DNA of 42,501 bases from the NCBI GenBank assembly GCA_007121535.1, contig SKKK01000267.1:1-42501 (forward strand), read 5' to 3'. Source of the stretch: Planctomycetaceae bacterium. GTDB taxonomy: Bacteria > Planctomycetota > Planctomycetia > Pirellulales > Pirellulaceae. Below the pieces are notes generated by a model. It was not told the DNA's origin and made no database searches. It was given only the letters and a program-made list of their open reading frames with translations. Position numbers and translations under genes: made by a program. This document shows, piece after piece, positions 26,452 to 35,966 of this stretch (positions are counted from its first letter, which is position 1; every line of letters begins with the position of its first letter).

Positions 26452-27480
26452 ATGAAAGCGATGCTCTTACGACAGATGGGTATGTTGACGGAATCGTGGC
26501 AACCGCTGGAAGCGGCGGATCTGCCAGTTCCGAAGCCTGGGCCGGAGGAAATCCTGGTGCGGGTTGCCGTGTGCGGGGTCTGCCATACGGAACTCGATGA
26601 AATCGAAGGCCGTACTTCACCGCCGAGATTGCCGGTTGTGCTCGGCCATCAAGTGGTCGGGTACGTCGAGCGGTTCGGCAAGCATGCAGCCGGATTCGCC
26701 TCGGGTGATCGTGTTGGGGTTGCCTGGATTCACCACGCCTGCGGCCGATGTGTCCAGTGCGCAGCCGGCGACGAAAATCTGTGCCCGAAGTTTCAAGCGA
26801 CCGGACGAGATGTGAATGGCGGCTACGCCGAGTACATGACGGTGCCGGCCGCATTTGCGCATCCAATGCCTTCTGGACTGCCGGACGCGGAGGCAGCCCC
26901 ACTGTTGTGCGCCGGCGCAATCGGCTATCGATCCTTGCGTCTGGCCCAAATGGGCCAAAGCGGTCGACTTGGTTTGACGGGCTTTGGCGCCTCGGGGCAC
27001 CTCGTTCTCCAACTGGTACGCCACTTGTGGCCTGCTGCCCGAGTGTTCGTGTTCTGCCGCAGCGAAGCACAACGTGACTTTGCGCGCCAACTGGGCGCGG
27101 CCTGGGCAGGCCGGACAGAAGAAACGGCTCCCGAACTGCTGGATGCAGTGATCGACACCACCCCGGCCTGGAAGCCAGTGGTCGAGGCTTTGCGGCAACT
27201 GCGCCCGGGAGGCAGATTGATTATCAACGCCATCCGCAAAGAGGATACGGATCAAGGTGAATTGCTCCGTTTGCGTTACACGGAGCATCTGTGGATGGAG
27301 AGGGAGATCAAGACCGTCGCCAATGTGACACGTCGCGACGTCCGAGAATTCTTGGACTTGGCGGCTCAAGCGGGGTTGCGGCCCGAGGTCCGGCAATACC
27401 CGCTCGAGGAGGCCAATGATGCCCTGCTGGCCTTGAAACGTAGCGGCCAGCCGGGTGCCAAAGTGCTTCGCATCCATTGA
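26452..27480 (+). CDS. Zinc-dependent alcohol dehydrogenase (MDR family)
   Basis: 342 residues. Catalytic zinc ligands C44 (CGVCHTELD), H66 with E-like neighbour (GHQVVG) and C153 (LLCAGAIGYR), and the structural zinc loop C97, C100, C103, C111 are all present. The Rossmann glycine motif GFGASGH lies near 177-183. The pattern fits the AdhA-like single-chain alcohol dehydrogenases of Bacillus and actinobacteria that oxidise short primary alcohols or reduce aldehydes with NAD(P). A GGAGGT site lies 11 bases before the ATG. It is monocistronic on this strand; 384 bases separate it from the ThuA gene. Confidence 0.93.
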   Translation: MKAMLLRQMGMLTESWQPLEAADLPVPKPGPEEILVRVAVCGVCHTELDEIEGRTSPPRLPVVLGHQVVGYVERFGKHAAGFASGDRVGVAWIHHACGRCVQCAAGDENLCPKFQATGRDVNGGYAEYMTVPAAFAHPMPSGLPDAEAAPLLCAGAIGYRSLRLAQMGQSGRLGLTGFGASGHLVLQLVRHLWPAARVFVFCRSEAQRDFARQLGAAWAGRTEETAPELLDAVIDTTPAWKPVVEALRQLRPGGRLIINAIRKEDTDQGELLRLRYTEHLWMEREIKTVANVTRRDVREFLDLAAQAGLRPEVRQYPLEEANDALLALKRSGQPGAKVLRIH

Positions 27481-27864
27481 AAAGTTGAAGAATTTTCGTG
27501 GCGGAACCTGCGGGAAAACGCATGTGGCGGAACCGCCTGAGGAGATGGGCTCGGACAGGACGATCCGCAACGCACCGTTCTTGATGGAATCGGGTGTTGC
27601 TGACACAATTCGTGTTGCTGGGAAACATCGCCATCGGGATTCCGGAACCAGCCGCGGGGTGCCCGCCCAGCCGCACAACAGGGTACCCATCCGCCAGGTC
27701 TGCAACGCTCGTCGAGCCTGACCGGTCCGTTCTTTTCTTGCGCACTTGCAACCCGAGTCACGGTGTTCTATGCTGATCTTTGACCGCGGTGGGCGCCTTC
27801 CGCCGCGCCGGTGCTGTAGTTCCGGCATTCCGCTCCATATCCCCCCACATAAGGAACCCCATGT
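27481..27864. other. Gap without a recognised gene
   Basis: Open frames on both strands are short and give no family resemblance. It probably contains the promoter of the ThuA gene. Confidence 0.45.
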
Positions 27865-28668
27865 ATGTTGACGCTTGCCAAACGTTTTTGCGCCTTGCTT
27901 CTGGTCCTGTCGATCGGCGGCCAGGCTATTGCAGAGGATGCCCCCCAACCCATTCGAGCCTTGCTCGTCACGGGCGGTGGATGGCACGACTTTGAAACGC
28001 AGAAGAAGCTCATCACCGAAGGGCTCAGCGAGCGGATTCACATCGAGTGGACCGTCGACTACGAAGCCGGCCGCCGGGCCGACTTTTCGCCCACCCGGTT
28101 CGAGGACGAGAACTGGATCGACGGATTTGATATCGTGATCCACAACCACGGTCTTACCAACCTTCGCGAGCACGAACCGCTGGCCGCCCGCATTGCCGAC
28201 GCTCATTACGAATCGGGCGTGCCCGCCGTGGTCATCCACAACACGCTGCACAGCCTGCGCGACTCGGAGAAGTGGCACGAGTTCATGGGCGTGAAGTCAC
28301 GGGTCCACGAGTCGAACCGGCCGCGCGAGATCAAGAACCTTGCGCCGGAGCACCCCATCATGCGCGATTTCGGCGAAACTTGGACACCAGCCACCGTGGA
28401 ACTTTATACCATCGAGCGAGTCGACGAAGGTACGACGGTGCTGGCCGACTGCTACGGCGAGCGCCACGACCGGCGCCACGCAACGTACTGGACGCACCAA
28501 TACGGCAAGGCGCCGGTGTTCGGCACCACCATCGGGCACGACAACCGCGCCGTGGCCGACCCGGTGTACCTGGACACCCTGGCCCGCGGCGTGCTCTGGG
28601 CGACCGGCAAGCTGGACGACGACGGCAATCCCTTGCCAGCCTGGAACCGGACCCTCAGCACACGCTGA
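27865..28668 (+). CDS. Exported ThuA domain protein
   Basis: 267 residues; start chosen by AAGGAA at 27851 and by the signal peptide (MLTLAKRFCALLLVLSIGGQAIA). The ThuA fold is visible throughout: RALLVTGGGWHDF at ~31-43, DIVIHNHGL near 89-97, PAVVIHNTLHSLR near 117-129, the ...PREIKNLAPEHPIMRDF block, and the terminal PVFGTTIGHDNRAVADPVYLDTLARGVLWA. ThuA is a class I glutamine-amidotransferase-like fold linked to sugar (trehalose-type) metabolism, lacking the catalytic Cys in this family. In planctomycetes such proteins commonly occur with sulfatases and oxidoreductases of glycan breakdown, as here. It converges on the sulfatase at 28750. Confidence 0.9.
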   Translation: MLTLAKRFCALLLVLSIGGQAIAEDAPQPIRALLVTGGGWHDFETQKKLITEGLSERIHIEWTVDYEAGRRADFSPTRFEDENWIDGFDIVIHNHGLTNLREHEPLAARIADAHYESGVPAVVIHNTLHSLRDSEKWHEFMGVKSRVHESNRPREIKNLAPEHPIMRDFGETWTPATVELYTIERVDEGTTVLADCYGERHDRRHATYWTHQYGKAPVFGTTIGHDNRAVADPVYLDTLARGVLWATGKLDDDGNPLPAWNRTLSTR

Positions 28669-28749
28669 CCCGGTGCGGGAACGGGGTTGCGGTTGGAGAC
28701 ATTGGACCCGATCCCCCGAAAACGAACGGACCGTAGGCTCCAAACACAG

Positions 28750-30276
28750 TCAGCGAGTCTCACTGTAAAACGCTTCCATGAGTTTGGCTTCCCGGCCGGA
28801 ATTGTATTGGGGGTTCGGTTCCGTTGGGACAGGAGCGCCGGTTTCCTCGCGCCATGCCTTCATTTTTGCATGGAGTTCCGCAGTTTTTTCCGGAAGGAGA
28901 TCCGCGAGATTCAGGCGTTCGCCGAGGTCGCGATCCAGGTCATACAACTCGAGCCCTCCGTCCTCAAAATATTCGTGCAACTTCCATTTCCCCAAACGCA
29001 TGACCGCTCCCGGACGGGTCCGGAAAAACGGGTCCCGAGTTTCGAAGTTACCCCTTCCGTAGGCCTGCAGATAGACCGGAAAATGCCAGAAAAGCGCCCG
29101 CTCCGGGATCTCCTCTCCTTCAGTTAGATGCGGCATCAAGCTCAGGCCATCAAGCAGCTTTTGTTCGGGAACCTCGATCCCGGCCGCCTCCGTGAAAGTA
29201 GGAAAGAAATCGACTCCCTGGACCGGTGTCGACGAACGGGTTCCGGCAGGGACTTGGCCTGGCCAGCGAACGATCATCGGCACCCGGATTCCGCCCTCGT
29301 AGTAACTACCCTTTTCACCGCGCAGCGGCCACACCCGCGAGATGTTATGAATACCGCCATTATCCGACGTGAACAGAACCAGGGTGTTTTCCCTGACCCC
29401 GAGTTCGTCCAGCGTCTCAAGCAGGCGGCCGATGTTGTAGTCCATGTGGTCGATCATCGCAGCGTAGGTCGGGTTGAAGTGAGTCGCTGTCGGGCTCTTC
29501 GCCTCATACCTGGCAATTACCTCCTTCTTGGCTTGGATCGGGGTGTGAGGAATGTAGTATTGCATCGACAGGAAGAAAGGACGCCCTTCGTCGCGATTCG
29601 TCAGGTAATGGATGGCTTCGTCGGTCAACCGGAAGGTCAGGTGCTCACCCTCGGGACCGTCTGAAAGAGCCGGATTTCCGTAGGGACTGAAATACCCTTG
29701 CCTAGGATGCCCCCATTGCCCGCCGCCGATATTGACCTCAAACCCATGTTTGAGCGGGTCGGTGCTGATATGCCATTTGCCGATGTGACAGGTGGCGTAA
29801 CCGTTTTCGTTCAGGAGAGTGACAAAGGTCGTATTCTCCTCCGAAATGTATTCGGTGTTGGGTATCGGAATCAGTTTGCGAAGCTGATTTTGTCCGCGAT
29901 CCGAATTCCCGACGGTAAACACACCATGTCGAGGACCATATTGTCCGGTAAACACGACCGCTCGGCTTGGCGAACAATTTGCGGCGGGCGCGTAGGCGTC
30001 CGTGAAAACCATACCCTCTGCCGCTAACCGATCGAGATTGGGGGTCTCGTAGAAAGTGGTTCCCATAAACCCGGTATCACCCCAGCCGAGATCATCAACG
30101 TTGATGAAAACGATATTGGGACGATTTGCTACTTCCTGGCCGACTGCGGTTGGGGGAGCCAGTGCCGCGGTCAGACCGATGAAGGCTGTGGCGGCGACCT
30201 TCAGCAACGTCCTTGCATCCCCTTTTTTCACCACGTCCGGCCGTGTCAACCCGTTCTCTTTATCCGCTGGAAGCAT
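28750..30276 (-). CDS. Exported type I sulfatase
   Basis: 508 residues. The N-terminal region (~22-48, LLKVAATAFIGLTAALAPPTAVGQ) is a signal-type helix. Metal ligands DD at 61-62 and the sulfatase signature C-S-P-S-R at 101-105 (C101 is the formylglycine precursor) are intact, followed by TGQYGPRHG. HIGKWHIS, PHTPIQAKK, LFTSDNGG and KGSYYEGGIRVPMIVRWPG blocks and a KWKLHEYFEDGGLELYDL C-terminus are typical of arylsulfatase A-like S1 enzymes. It removes sulfate esters from glycans outside the cytoplasm; the exact sulfate position is unknown. AAGGAG lies 11 bases before the ATG. It is followed upstream (30331) by a second sulfatase on the same strand at 54 bases, so both are likely one transcript. 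No maturase (FGE) gene is intact in the window. Confidence 0.95.
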   Translation of the reverse strand: MLPADKENGLTRPDVVKKGDARTLLKVAATAFIGLTAALAPPTAVGQEVANRPNIVFINVDDLGWGDTGFMGTTFYETPNLDRLAAEGMVFTDAYAPAANCSPSRAVVFTGQYGPRHGVFTVGNSDRGQNQLRKLIPIPNTEYISEENTTFVTLLNENGYATCHIGKWHISTDPLKHGFEVNIGGGQWGHPRQGYFSPYGNPALSDGPEGEHLTFRLTDEAIHYLTNRDEGRPFFLSMQYYIPHTPIQAKKEVIARYEAKSPTATHFNPTYAAMIDHMDYNIGRLLETLDELGVRENTLVLFTSDNGGIHNISRVWPLRGEKGSYYEGGIRVPMIVRWPGQVPAGTRSSTPVQGVDFFPTFTEAAGIEVPEQKLLDGLSLMPHLTEGEEIPERALFWHFPVYLQAYGRGNFETRDPFFRTRPGAVMRLGKWKLHEYFEDGGLELYDLDRDLGERLNLADLLPEKTAELHAKMKAWREETGAPVPTEPNPQYNSGREAKLMEAFYSETR

Positions 30277-30330
30277 AATAAGAAAGACTCCTTAATTCCG
30301 TAGGAAAGACTGCACCTCAGGCGAGCTTCG

Positions 30331-31866
30331 TCACCTTTTCTGCCTCCATTCGAATTCCCGCCAGTCCAGTGCTTCATCCATGATTTCGCGGTGCAGTTGC
30401 TGCATCGTCCGCTTCATTGCTTCGAAACGCTCCGGATGCTGTTCCGCCAAGTCATGCTGTTGGCCAGGGTCCTTGCGGAGATGGTACAGGCGAAAATCGG
30501 TCAATTCGGTGGCCTTGATATCACCGATAAACGCCTCTTCGAACATGTTCTGGCGTGGCAGGTCGATGACGGGGTTCGCGACCAGCGACCAGTCGCCTTG
30601 CCGAATCACGCAAACCGGCCGCGAGGGACTATAGAACCAATACAGGGGTGTCTCGCGTATCAGGCGTTCGCCGCGTAGGGCTGGCAAGAGGCTGACGCCG
30701 TCGATCGTCCGGTCGTCGGGAACGTCGACTCCGGCGACTGCGGCCAGCGTGGGCAGGATGTCGACAACTCCGGCGGGTTCGGTGACGATGGTTCCCGGTT
30801 CGATCACGCCGGGCCAATAGAAGACGGCGGGCACGCGAATACCACCCTCCCAGAGGGTCGTTTTTCTCCCGCGGAAAGGATCGTTACTGCCGTCCATGTA
30901 GCTGCCATTGTCCGACGTGAAGACGACCAAGGTGTTGTTCGTTTCGTTCAATTCCTCCAGCTTGTTCATCAGCCGTCCCACGGCCAGATCCATGTATTCG
31001 ATTGCGGCGTAATAGCCGGGTCGAGGTCGATCGGCGTGCCGCTGGGTGAATTCGGGTGGGGCGGTGGGCCCACCGGACCCGTGAGGCTCATTGAACCAGA
31101 CATTCAGGAGGAAGGGACGTTCCGGATCCCGGTGTTCGTCCAACCAGTTGATGGCTTCGTCAACCATCAAATGGCTCGAGTACCCTTCGGTCGGCCCGAC
31201 TGCCTGGCCGTTACGGACGAAGTTCTCGGGATTGCGGTGGGAAGGCACGGCGTTATTGCCGGTGGCGACCCAGTAATCAAAACCGTGGTCGAACAGATCG
31301 GGACCTGGTCGTGCGGGATCCAATCGTGTGGGCCCGCCTCCCGAGGCAGGCCCTTCGCCCGTACCGCGGTAAAACGAGTAGCCCAAATGCCACTTGCCCA
31401 TGTGCGCGGTCGCATAGCCGGCTTGCTGCAGCATCCGAGCATAGCTGATTTCATCCTGGAGCAGATGCATGGTCTGGCTGGGGTGAATCCAACTGTACAC
31501 ACTGGCGCGGAGAGCAAAGCGGCCGGTGAGCATGCTGGCGCGGGAGGGCGAACAAACGGCCGATCCGGCGTAGAAATCGGTGAAACGGGCACCGCCCTTG
31601 GCCAAGGCGTCGATCACCGGCGTCCGGACGATTTCGCTGCCAAAGCAGCCGAGATCGGCGTAGCCCTGATCATCGGCGAAAAAGATCACGACATTCGGCC
31701 GCCGGGCTTCCGCTTGGCCCGCGCCAGCCGCCGGCGCCAGGCCGGTGCCGGCGATCAGGCTCACAGCAAGGAGCATGCTGGCGGCGAGTCGCCAGCGCCG
31801 TCGCGGTTCCCACTGCTGGAACCGGCTGATAACGGCTTGCCACGGTGCGTGTCGTTTGGTCATCAT
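30331..31866 (-). CDS. Exported type I sulfatase (second)
   Basis: 511 residues. A basic region and signal helix (MLLAVSLIAGTGLAPAAGAG, ~31-50) precede RPNVVIFFADDQGYADLGCFGS. DD at 65-66 and C-S-P-S-R at 105-109 form the active site; HMGKWHLGYSF, FTSDNGSYMDG, WEGGIRVPAVFYWPG follow. The order and C-terminal GDIKATELTDFRLYHLRKDPGQQHDL are those of S1 arylsulfatases. It differs from the first sulfatase throughout, so the two are not a recent duplicate and probably act on different sulfate positions. GGGAG precedes the ATG. It lies downstream of the propeller protein gene (144-base gap) and upstream of the first sulfatase on the same strand. Confidence 0.95.
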   Translation of the reverse strand: MMTKRHAPWQAVISRFQQWEPRRRWRLAASMLLAVSLIAGTGLAPAAGAGQAEARRPNVVIFFADDQGYADLGCFGSEIVRTPVIDALAKGGARFTDFYAGSAVCSPSRASMLTGRFALRASVYSWIHPSQTMHLLQDEISYARMLQQAGYATAHMGKWHLGYSFYRGTGEGPASGGGPTRLDPARPGPDLFDHGFDYWVATGNNAVPSHRNPENFVRNGQAVGPTEGYSSHLMVDEAINWLDEHRDPERPFLLNVWFNEPHGSGGPTAPPEFTQRHADRPRPGYYAAIEYMDLAVGRLMNKLEELNETNNTLVVFTSDNGSYMDGSNDPFRGRKTTLWEGGIRVPAVFYWPGVIEPGTIVTEPAGVVDILPTLAAVAGVDVPDDRTIDGVSLLPALRGERLIRETPLYWFYSPSRPVCVIRQGDWSLVANPVIDLPRQNMFEEAFIGDIKATELTDFRLYHLRKDPGQQHDLAEQHPERFEAMKRTMQQLHREIMDEALDWREFEWRQKR

Positions 31867-32010
31867 GCTTCTCCCTTTCCCATTGCGCTTAGGCTGCCTC
31901 GGTTCCGCTCACCCGATCCGTCAGCGTGAGAGGAACCGTTGGCCCCAACCATCGATGATATCTGTGCCGGCGTATTCGGAGTCGGAGCTTTCAACATCCT
32001 TCTGTTCTTA

Positions 32011-35000
32011 TCATTCCTTGCTGGCCGATGCAAGGCAAAGGACGCGGCCATCACGTGTTGTCAGGAACAGAGAACGGTTGGCGGCGGCCATGCCGTCCCA
32101 GACGGGAGGACTGGGCAGGGGCGTGCGGGTCAAAACGCTGCCGTCAATGGTCGAGACTGCCAAAAGAATCGCCTCCGACTGACCGGCCAACGCGGCTTGC
32201 GATCCCAAGGCATCCGGCTCCGGCCCGGCCACGAACAGCACGTCGGCGGCTTGCAGCATGGCCCAGGCTTGCGTGGGAATCGGCCGCCACCAGCGGAAAC
32301 CGACCGACGCCTCACCCCGCAGGCTGAGCTGCCGGTATTCGACCACGGTGTGGCCCTCAGGCACATCGGTTTCCTTCGGTGCGGCGAACAGGGCGAATTG
32401 CCCGCCCGGCTCGGGCCGAGGCCGCTCGTAGTGATTCTGTCCATAGCCGTAGATCACCTGGTCGTCTTCCACCAGGATGCGGCCCGACGGGTACAGCGTT
32501 CGGCTGAGGCGCAGGTCGTAGAACGCGCCCTGATGGAGCGAGGTAAACCGGGGAGCGTAACTCCACTGGAGGCGGTTGGTCGTATCGCCGCTCAAGTAGC
32601 CGTCGGCGCCGTGCAGGTGGGCGATCGCCTCGTCCTGCCGATTACCGTTCAGATCGAATACCTGATGCCGCAGGAAGATCGCCTCGCCGTTGCTGGACAG
32701 CACGTCGTTCAAGTACCCGTCGACGCCCTCTGCGTCGAACACCTGTGAGCCATCGGGCGCGCGGGAATCGAGCAGCTTGTGGAATCGCATTTCGCCCGCG
32801 TGCGGTTCGATCGCAACCAAGTGCAGCCCGCCGTCAAGGTACGAGGAGCGGCCGGCCGCGGCGTACACCAAGCCATTGACCACCAGGACGCTGCCGTGGA
32901 CCGGCCAGGTGGATTCCAGTTGTCCTTGAGCGACAATCCACTGCTCGTGCGGGGCAACGCGAAATCGCCAGGCCAGGACGCCGTCGCTGGCGCGCAGAGC
33001 GTAAATCCAACCGTCGCGGCAGCCGACCAGGGCGAGCCCTTCATAGATGGTCGGCGGCGAATCAACTCGCCCGCCAACGGTCTGCTCCCAGAGCACCCGA
33101 CCGTCGGCCGCATCGAGCGCCACTACCCGGTGCGCGTCGCTTTGGGCCAGGAACACGCGGCCACCGGCAATCACCGGTGCGGTGAGCGTATCGCCCAGGC
33201 TGGTTTCCCAGGCGTGTTGCAGTTTCGGGGCCAGCGCCGTGCCGGCTCGACCCGACCGCGCGGGGTCGCAACGATAGGTGGGCCAATCGCCGGGCTGAAC
33301 CCGAACCTTTTCTGCCGTGGTTTGGCCGAAGGCCGGGCCGCGATCCAGCCGACGATCGTCCGAGTCGGCCGCCGGCAGCTTCGAACGGGCGGCTTTCAGC
33401 GCGAAGAAGCCCGGCAGCTTGCCACGCACGTAACACGCACAGTCGTGTGGCGGCACGTACAGCATGCCGTTGGCGGGCATGACGCCGTAGTGGCAGCTTC
33501 CGCGGATCCAGTGGTGCGACTGGACTTCGCCGCTGCTGGTATCGACGAACTCGATGCCCGCCCGGGCGGTGATGATCGTGCGGTCAGCGGCCTTCATCTG
33601 ATGGCAGCGGTGGTGCTGGAAGATGTAGCCATAGCCCTCGCGGATCGTGTCCTGAACGTCGCCCGTGTGAGGGTCGTAGCTGTTGAAGTAGAGACTGTCA
33701 GATCGCGGCCTGCCGGGCGACCACAGGTTCATATCTTGGTCGGGGCTCCAAAGCAACCCGCCGAAGCCGAACAGGTCGACCGGCACAGAGTAATTGGACG
33801 CCGGATAATCCCCTCGCCACAACTCCTGGCCATCGCTGGCCGAGACCACGTTCAACTGCTTCCCGCCGGCGAAGGCCACGACGTCGCGGTAGATCATCAG
33901 CGTGGGGGCAAACTGCGGCGTGATCCAGATGGTCGAAGCCTCGGCCCCGGGACGGTCCGGATTTTCCACGTCTTGCCACGACACTTCCTGGCCCGTGGGC
34001 GCCGAGGTCCATCGCGGCTGGCCCGTCGTCAGGTCGCGGCTCTCCAGGCGCGTGCCGTCGTGGTACACCACCTGGCGGTCATCGGCCGCCAAACACAGCG
34101 GCAGGATCACGTCGACGGCTTGCCGCCAGAGCACCTGTCCTGAGTCGGCCTTCAAAGCCACAATGACCTTTGGCTGCCGCAGGCCGCGCCGCACGTCGGC
34201 GGGCTTGTTCGGGTTGACCAGCACCACCAGCACGCCATCGGAAAGGATCATCTCCTCGGCGTTTTCGGTTTCCGCCAGCGTGCGAAGCACCTCGCCGGTG
34301 CCCGCGTCCAGCACGCTGACCGGAGCGAACTCTTCGAGCGTGGTGTACACGCGGTCGTCGTGGGCGATCAACTTCCGATGCATCTGGACGGGGCCGACCT
34401 TCTTCCCGCCGAAAGCGCCACCCCACGTGGGCAACGGATGCCGCCAGAGCTGGATGCCGTTAAAAGCGTCGCGAGCAATCAGAGCCCAATTGCGCTCGCG
34501 GGCGGCGAAGTGCGAATCGTCCAGGATGTAGAAGATCCGCCCGCCGGCCGACACCATGCTGCTGGTCTTCACGCTCCGGTTCCACCGAGGCTCGGCGTAC
34601 CACTGCATGTAGCGAGGCGGGCCCACCCGCGTATCGCGACTGGTGGGATTGCCCGTAGCGTCGTAACGGGCATGAGTCCAGTGGTCGATGTCGTCGGGCC
34701 AAGGTTGGCGATAGGTCGCCATTTCGCTGTCCCGCTTGATAAAGGCCATCCCGCCGGGCGCCAACACGCGGTCACGCTCCTCGGCGGGCATCTCGAGCTG
34801 TGCGTCCGAGATAAGCAGCAGGTTGACCGAATGATCGGCGTAAGGCAGGCGACGGCCATCCCACACCACGGCCGTAGCCCGGCCGCACAGCCCGCGATTG
34901 CGCAAGTCCGCGCGCACGGCGTCCAGTCGCGCGGGGTCGCGCACCAGCCCTTGGACAAGGAAGCTGCCGCTGTCCGCCACAGAAGCAGCCAGCAACCCGT

Positions 35001-35166
35001 CGTCACACCCGGCATGGACGATCAGGCCGCCGCTCAGCCCGCTCTCGCTCACAAGCCGCTCGATCCGGTTGTCCGCCAGCCCGCCCGTATCCGCCACCGC
35101 AGGCACAGCGGCCAGCAGAATCACCACGCCCAACAGGACTTTGCACAGTTTTTCGTAAAGTCTCAT
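32011..35166 (-). CDS. Exported methyltransferase-like / PQQ-type beta-propeller protein
   Basis: 1051 residues from MRLYEKLCKVLL at 35166; the in-frame ATG at 35205 is rejected because homology with the 41355 copy begins at MRLY. Signal peptide 1-26 (VPAVADT). Residues ~31-146 form a class I methyltransferase fold: motif-I-like IVHAGCDDGLLAAS (49-62), LPYADHSVNLLLISD (107-121) and VLAPGGMAFIKR (134-145). A DDIDHWTHARYDATGNPTSRD linker leads to PQQ-like blades from ~170 to the end (repeats such as ALKADSGQVLW, ALDAADGRVLW, ALRASDGVLAW). The protein should be periplasmic or exported, so the methyltransferase part may not use SAM. No clear ribosome site precedes the ATG. Likely first gene of the sulfatase transcript. 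Confidence 0.88.
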   Translation of the reverse strand: MRLYEKLCKVLLGVVILLAAVPAVADTGGLADNRIERLVSESGLSGGLIVHAGCDDGLLAASVADSGSFLVQGLVRDPARLDAVRADLRNRGLCGRATAVVWDGRRLPYADHSVNLLLISDAQLEMPAEERDRVLAPGGMAFIKRDSEMATYRQPWPDDIDHWTHARYDATGNPTSRDTRVGPPRYMQWYAEPRWNRSVKTSSMVSAGGRIFYILDDSHFAARERNWALIARDAFNGIQLWRHPLPTWGGAFGGKKVGPVQMHRKLIAHDDRVYTTLEEFAPVSVLDAGTGEVLRTLAETENAEEMILSDGVLVVLVNPNKPADVRRGLRQPKVIVALKADSGQVLWRQAVDVILPLCLAADDRQVVYHDGTRLESRDLTTGQPRWTSAPTGQEVSWQDVENPDRPGAEASTIWITPQFAPTLMIYRDVVAFAGGKQLNVVSASDGQELWRGDYPASNYSVPVDLFGFGGLLWSPDQDMNLWSPGRPRSDSLYFNSYDPHTGDVQDTIREGYGYIFQHHRCHQMKAADRTIITARAGIEFVDTSSGEVQSHHWIRGSCHYGVMPANGMLYVPPHDCACYVRGKLPGFFALKAARSKLPAADSDDRRLDRGPAFGQTTAEKVRVQPGDWPTYRCDPARSGRAGTALAPKLQHAWETSLGDTLTAPVIAGGRVFLAQSDAHRVVALDAADGRVLWEQTVGGRVDSPPTIYEGLALVGCRDGWIYALRASDGVLAWRFRVAPHEQWIVAQGQLESTWPVHGSVLVVNGLVYAAAGRSSYLDGGLHLVAIEPHAGEMRFHKLLDSRAPDGSQVFDAEGVDGYLNDVLSSNGEAIFLRHQVFDLNGNRQDEAIAHLHGADGYLSGDTTNRLQWSYAPRFTSLHQGAFYDLRLSRTLYPSGRILVEDDQVIYGYGQNHYERPRPEPGGQFALFAAPKETDVPEGHTVVEYRQLSLRGEASVGFRWWRPIPTQAWAMLQAADVLFVAGPEPDALGSQAALAGQSEAILLAVSTIDGSVLTRTPLPSPPVWDGMAAANRSLFLTTRDGRVLCLASASKE

Positions 35167-35189
35167 GGGTAACAAGCCCGTCTTGCAAA
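34020..35189 (-). repeat. Arm A of a large inverted duplication
   Basis: The first ~1.15 kb of the 32011-35166 gene plus 23 upstream bases match 41332-42501 on the other strand without indels. Over the 382 shared residues I count about 28 differences (~93% identity). Homology may continue beyond the right edge of the window. Confidence 0.9.
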
Positions 35190-35239
35190 TGAATGAACTA
35201 AGCACCCCGCCAGATATTTCTTGGTGGAATTGGGCGAAA

Positions 35240-35312
35240 GGGGTCGGAAGTCGTTTTCGGGTCAGCCGCTTTCCATGTGGACAATCGTTGGCCGAAAACG
35301 ATTCCCGATCCC
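35240..35312. repeat. 73-bp inverted-repeat element, copy 1
   Basis: Arms 35240-35260 (GGGGTCGGAAGTCGTTTTCG...) and 35292-35312 (CCGAAAACGATTCCCGATCC...) are complementary at 18 of 21 positions and enclose 31 bases. It lies 74 bases before the 1051-residue gene's start and shares its arm sequence with 35826-35897. Confidence 0.8.
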
Positions 35313-35354
35313 GTTGCTTCCCCCATACAAGGCTACCTTAATTGGCAAAAAACT

Positions 35355-35702
35355 TCTAGCCGGGTGCTTATCACCCACTGGCCCGCGGGCATCGGCCGCC
35401 GCGGTGAACTCGAACACCAGGTGGGCCACGTGGTCGATCTCATGCCCACCTGCCTGGAACTCGCTGGCGCCGATCATCCCTCCCAGCGGAACGGCCAGCC
35501 GACGCTGCCGCTCGAGGGCATCAACCTCGTCGGGGCTTTCCGCGGCGAATCGCTCGGCCGCCGGGAACCGCTGTACCAGCAGCACCTGGGCAACCGGGCC
35601 ATCCGCGACGCGAATTGGAAGCTGATCGCCGCGCGGAACGGGCCCTGGTCGATCAGCGACGCCAGAATCGCCGTGGACAGACCGCGCTGTTGGCCGAGGT
35701 AG
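35355..35702 (+). pseudogene. C-terminal fragment of a sulfatase
   Basis: The frame reads SSRVLITHWPAGIGRRGELE, HQVGHVVDLMPTCLELAGAD, LEGINLVGAFRGESLGRREP, then HLGNRAIRDANWKLIAARNGPW. This is the conserved tail of arylsulfatases (HWPAGI, VDLMPTCLELAG, REPLYWEHEGNRAIRDGNWKL). The N-terminal active-site half is missing and the last residues drift (RIAVDRPRCWPR). It lies between two inverted-repeat elements. Confidence 0.8.
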
Positions 35703-35825
35703 GAATCTGCTGGAAATACTCGAATTTTGATTTCCCTGAATCACTAACCGCCAGGAATCGGATATAGTAGGGACCGGCAAAAGCAATAACGGTCGGATTG
35801 TGGTTGGGTGGTACGCAACGCGAAC

Positions 35826-35897
35826 GGGGTCGGGAGTCGCTTTCGGGTGACGTCAAACGATGGGGAAGACGCTCGTTCCGAAAACGACTCCCGACCC
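35826..35897. repeat. 72-bp inverted-repeat element, copy 2
   Basis: Arms GGGTCGGGAGTCGCTTTCGG (35827-35846) and CCGAAAACGACTCCCGACCC (35878-35897) match at 19 of 20 positions around a 31-base interior. Same arms as copy 1, 586 bases away. Confidence 0.85.
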
Positions 35898-35966
35898 TTT
35901 CCCACGACGCGACACTAATTCATTTGCCGGTCCTAAGCGCGAGGAACCGAGGGGTAACTAACCGGG

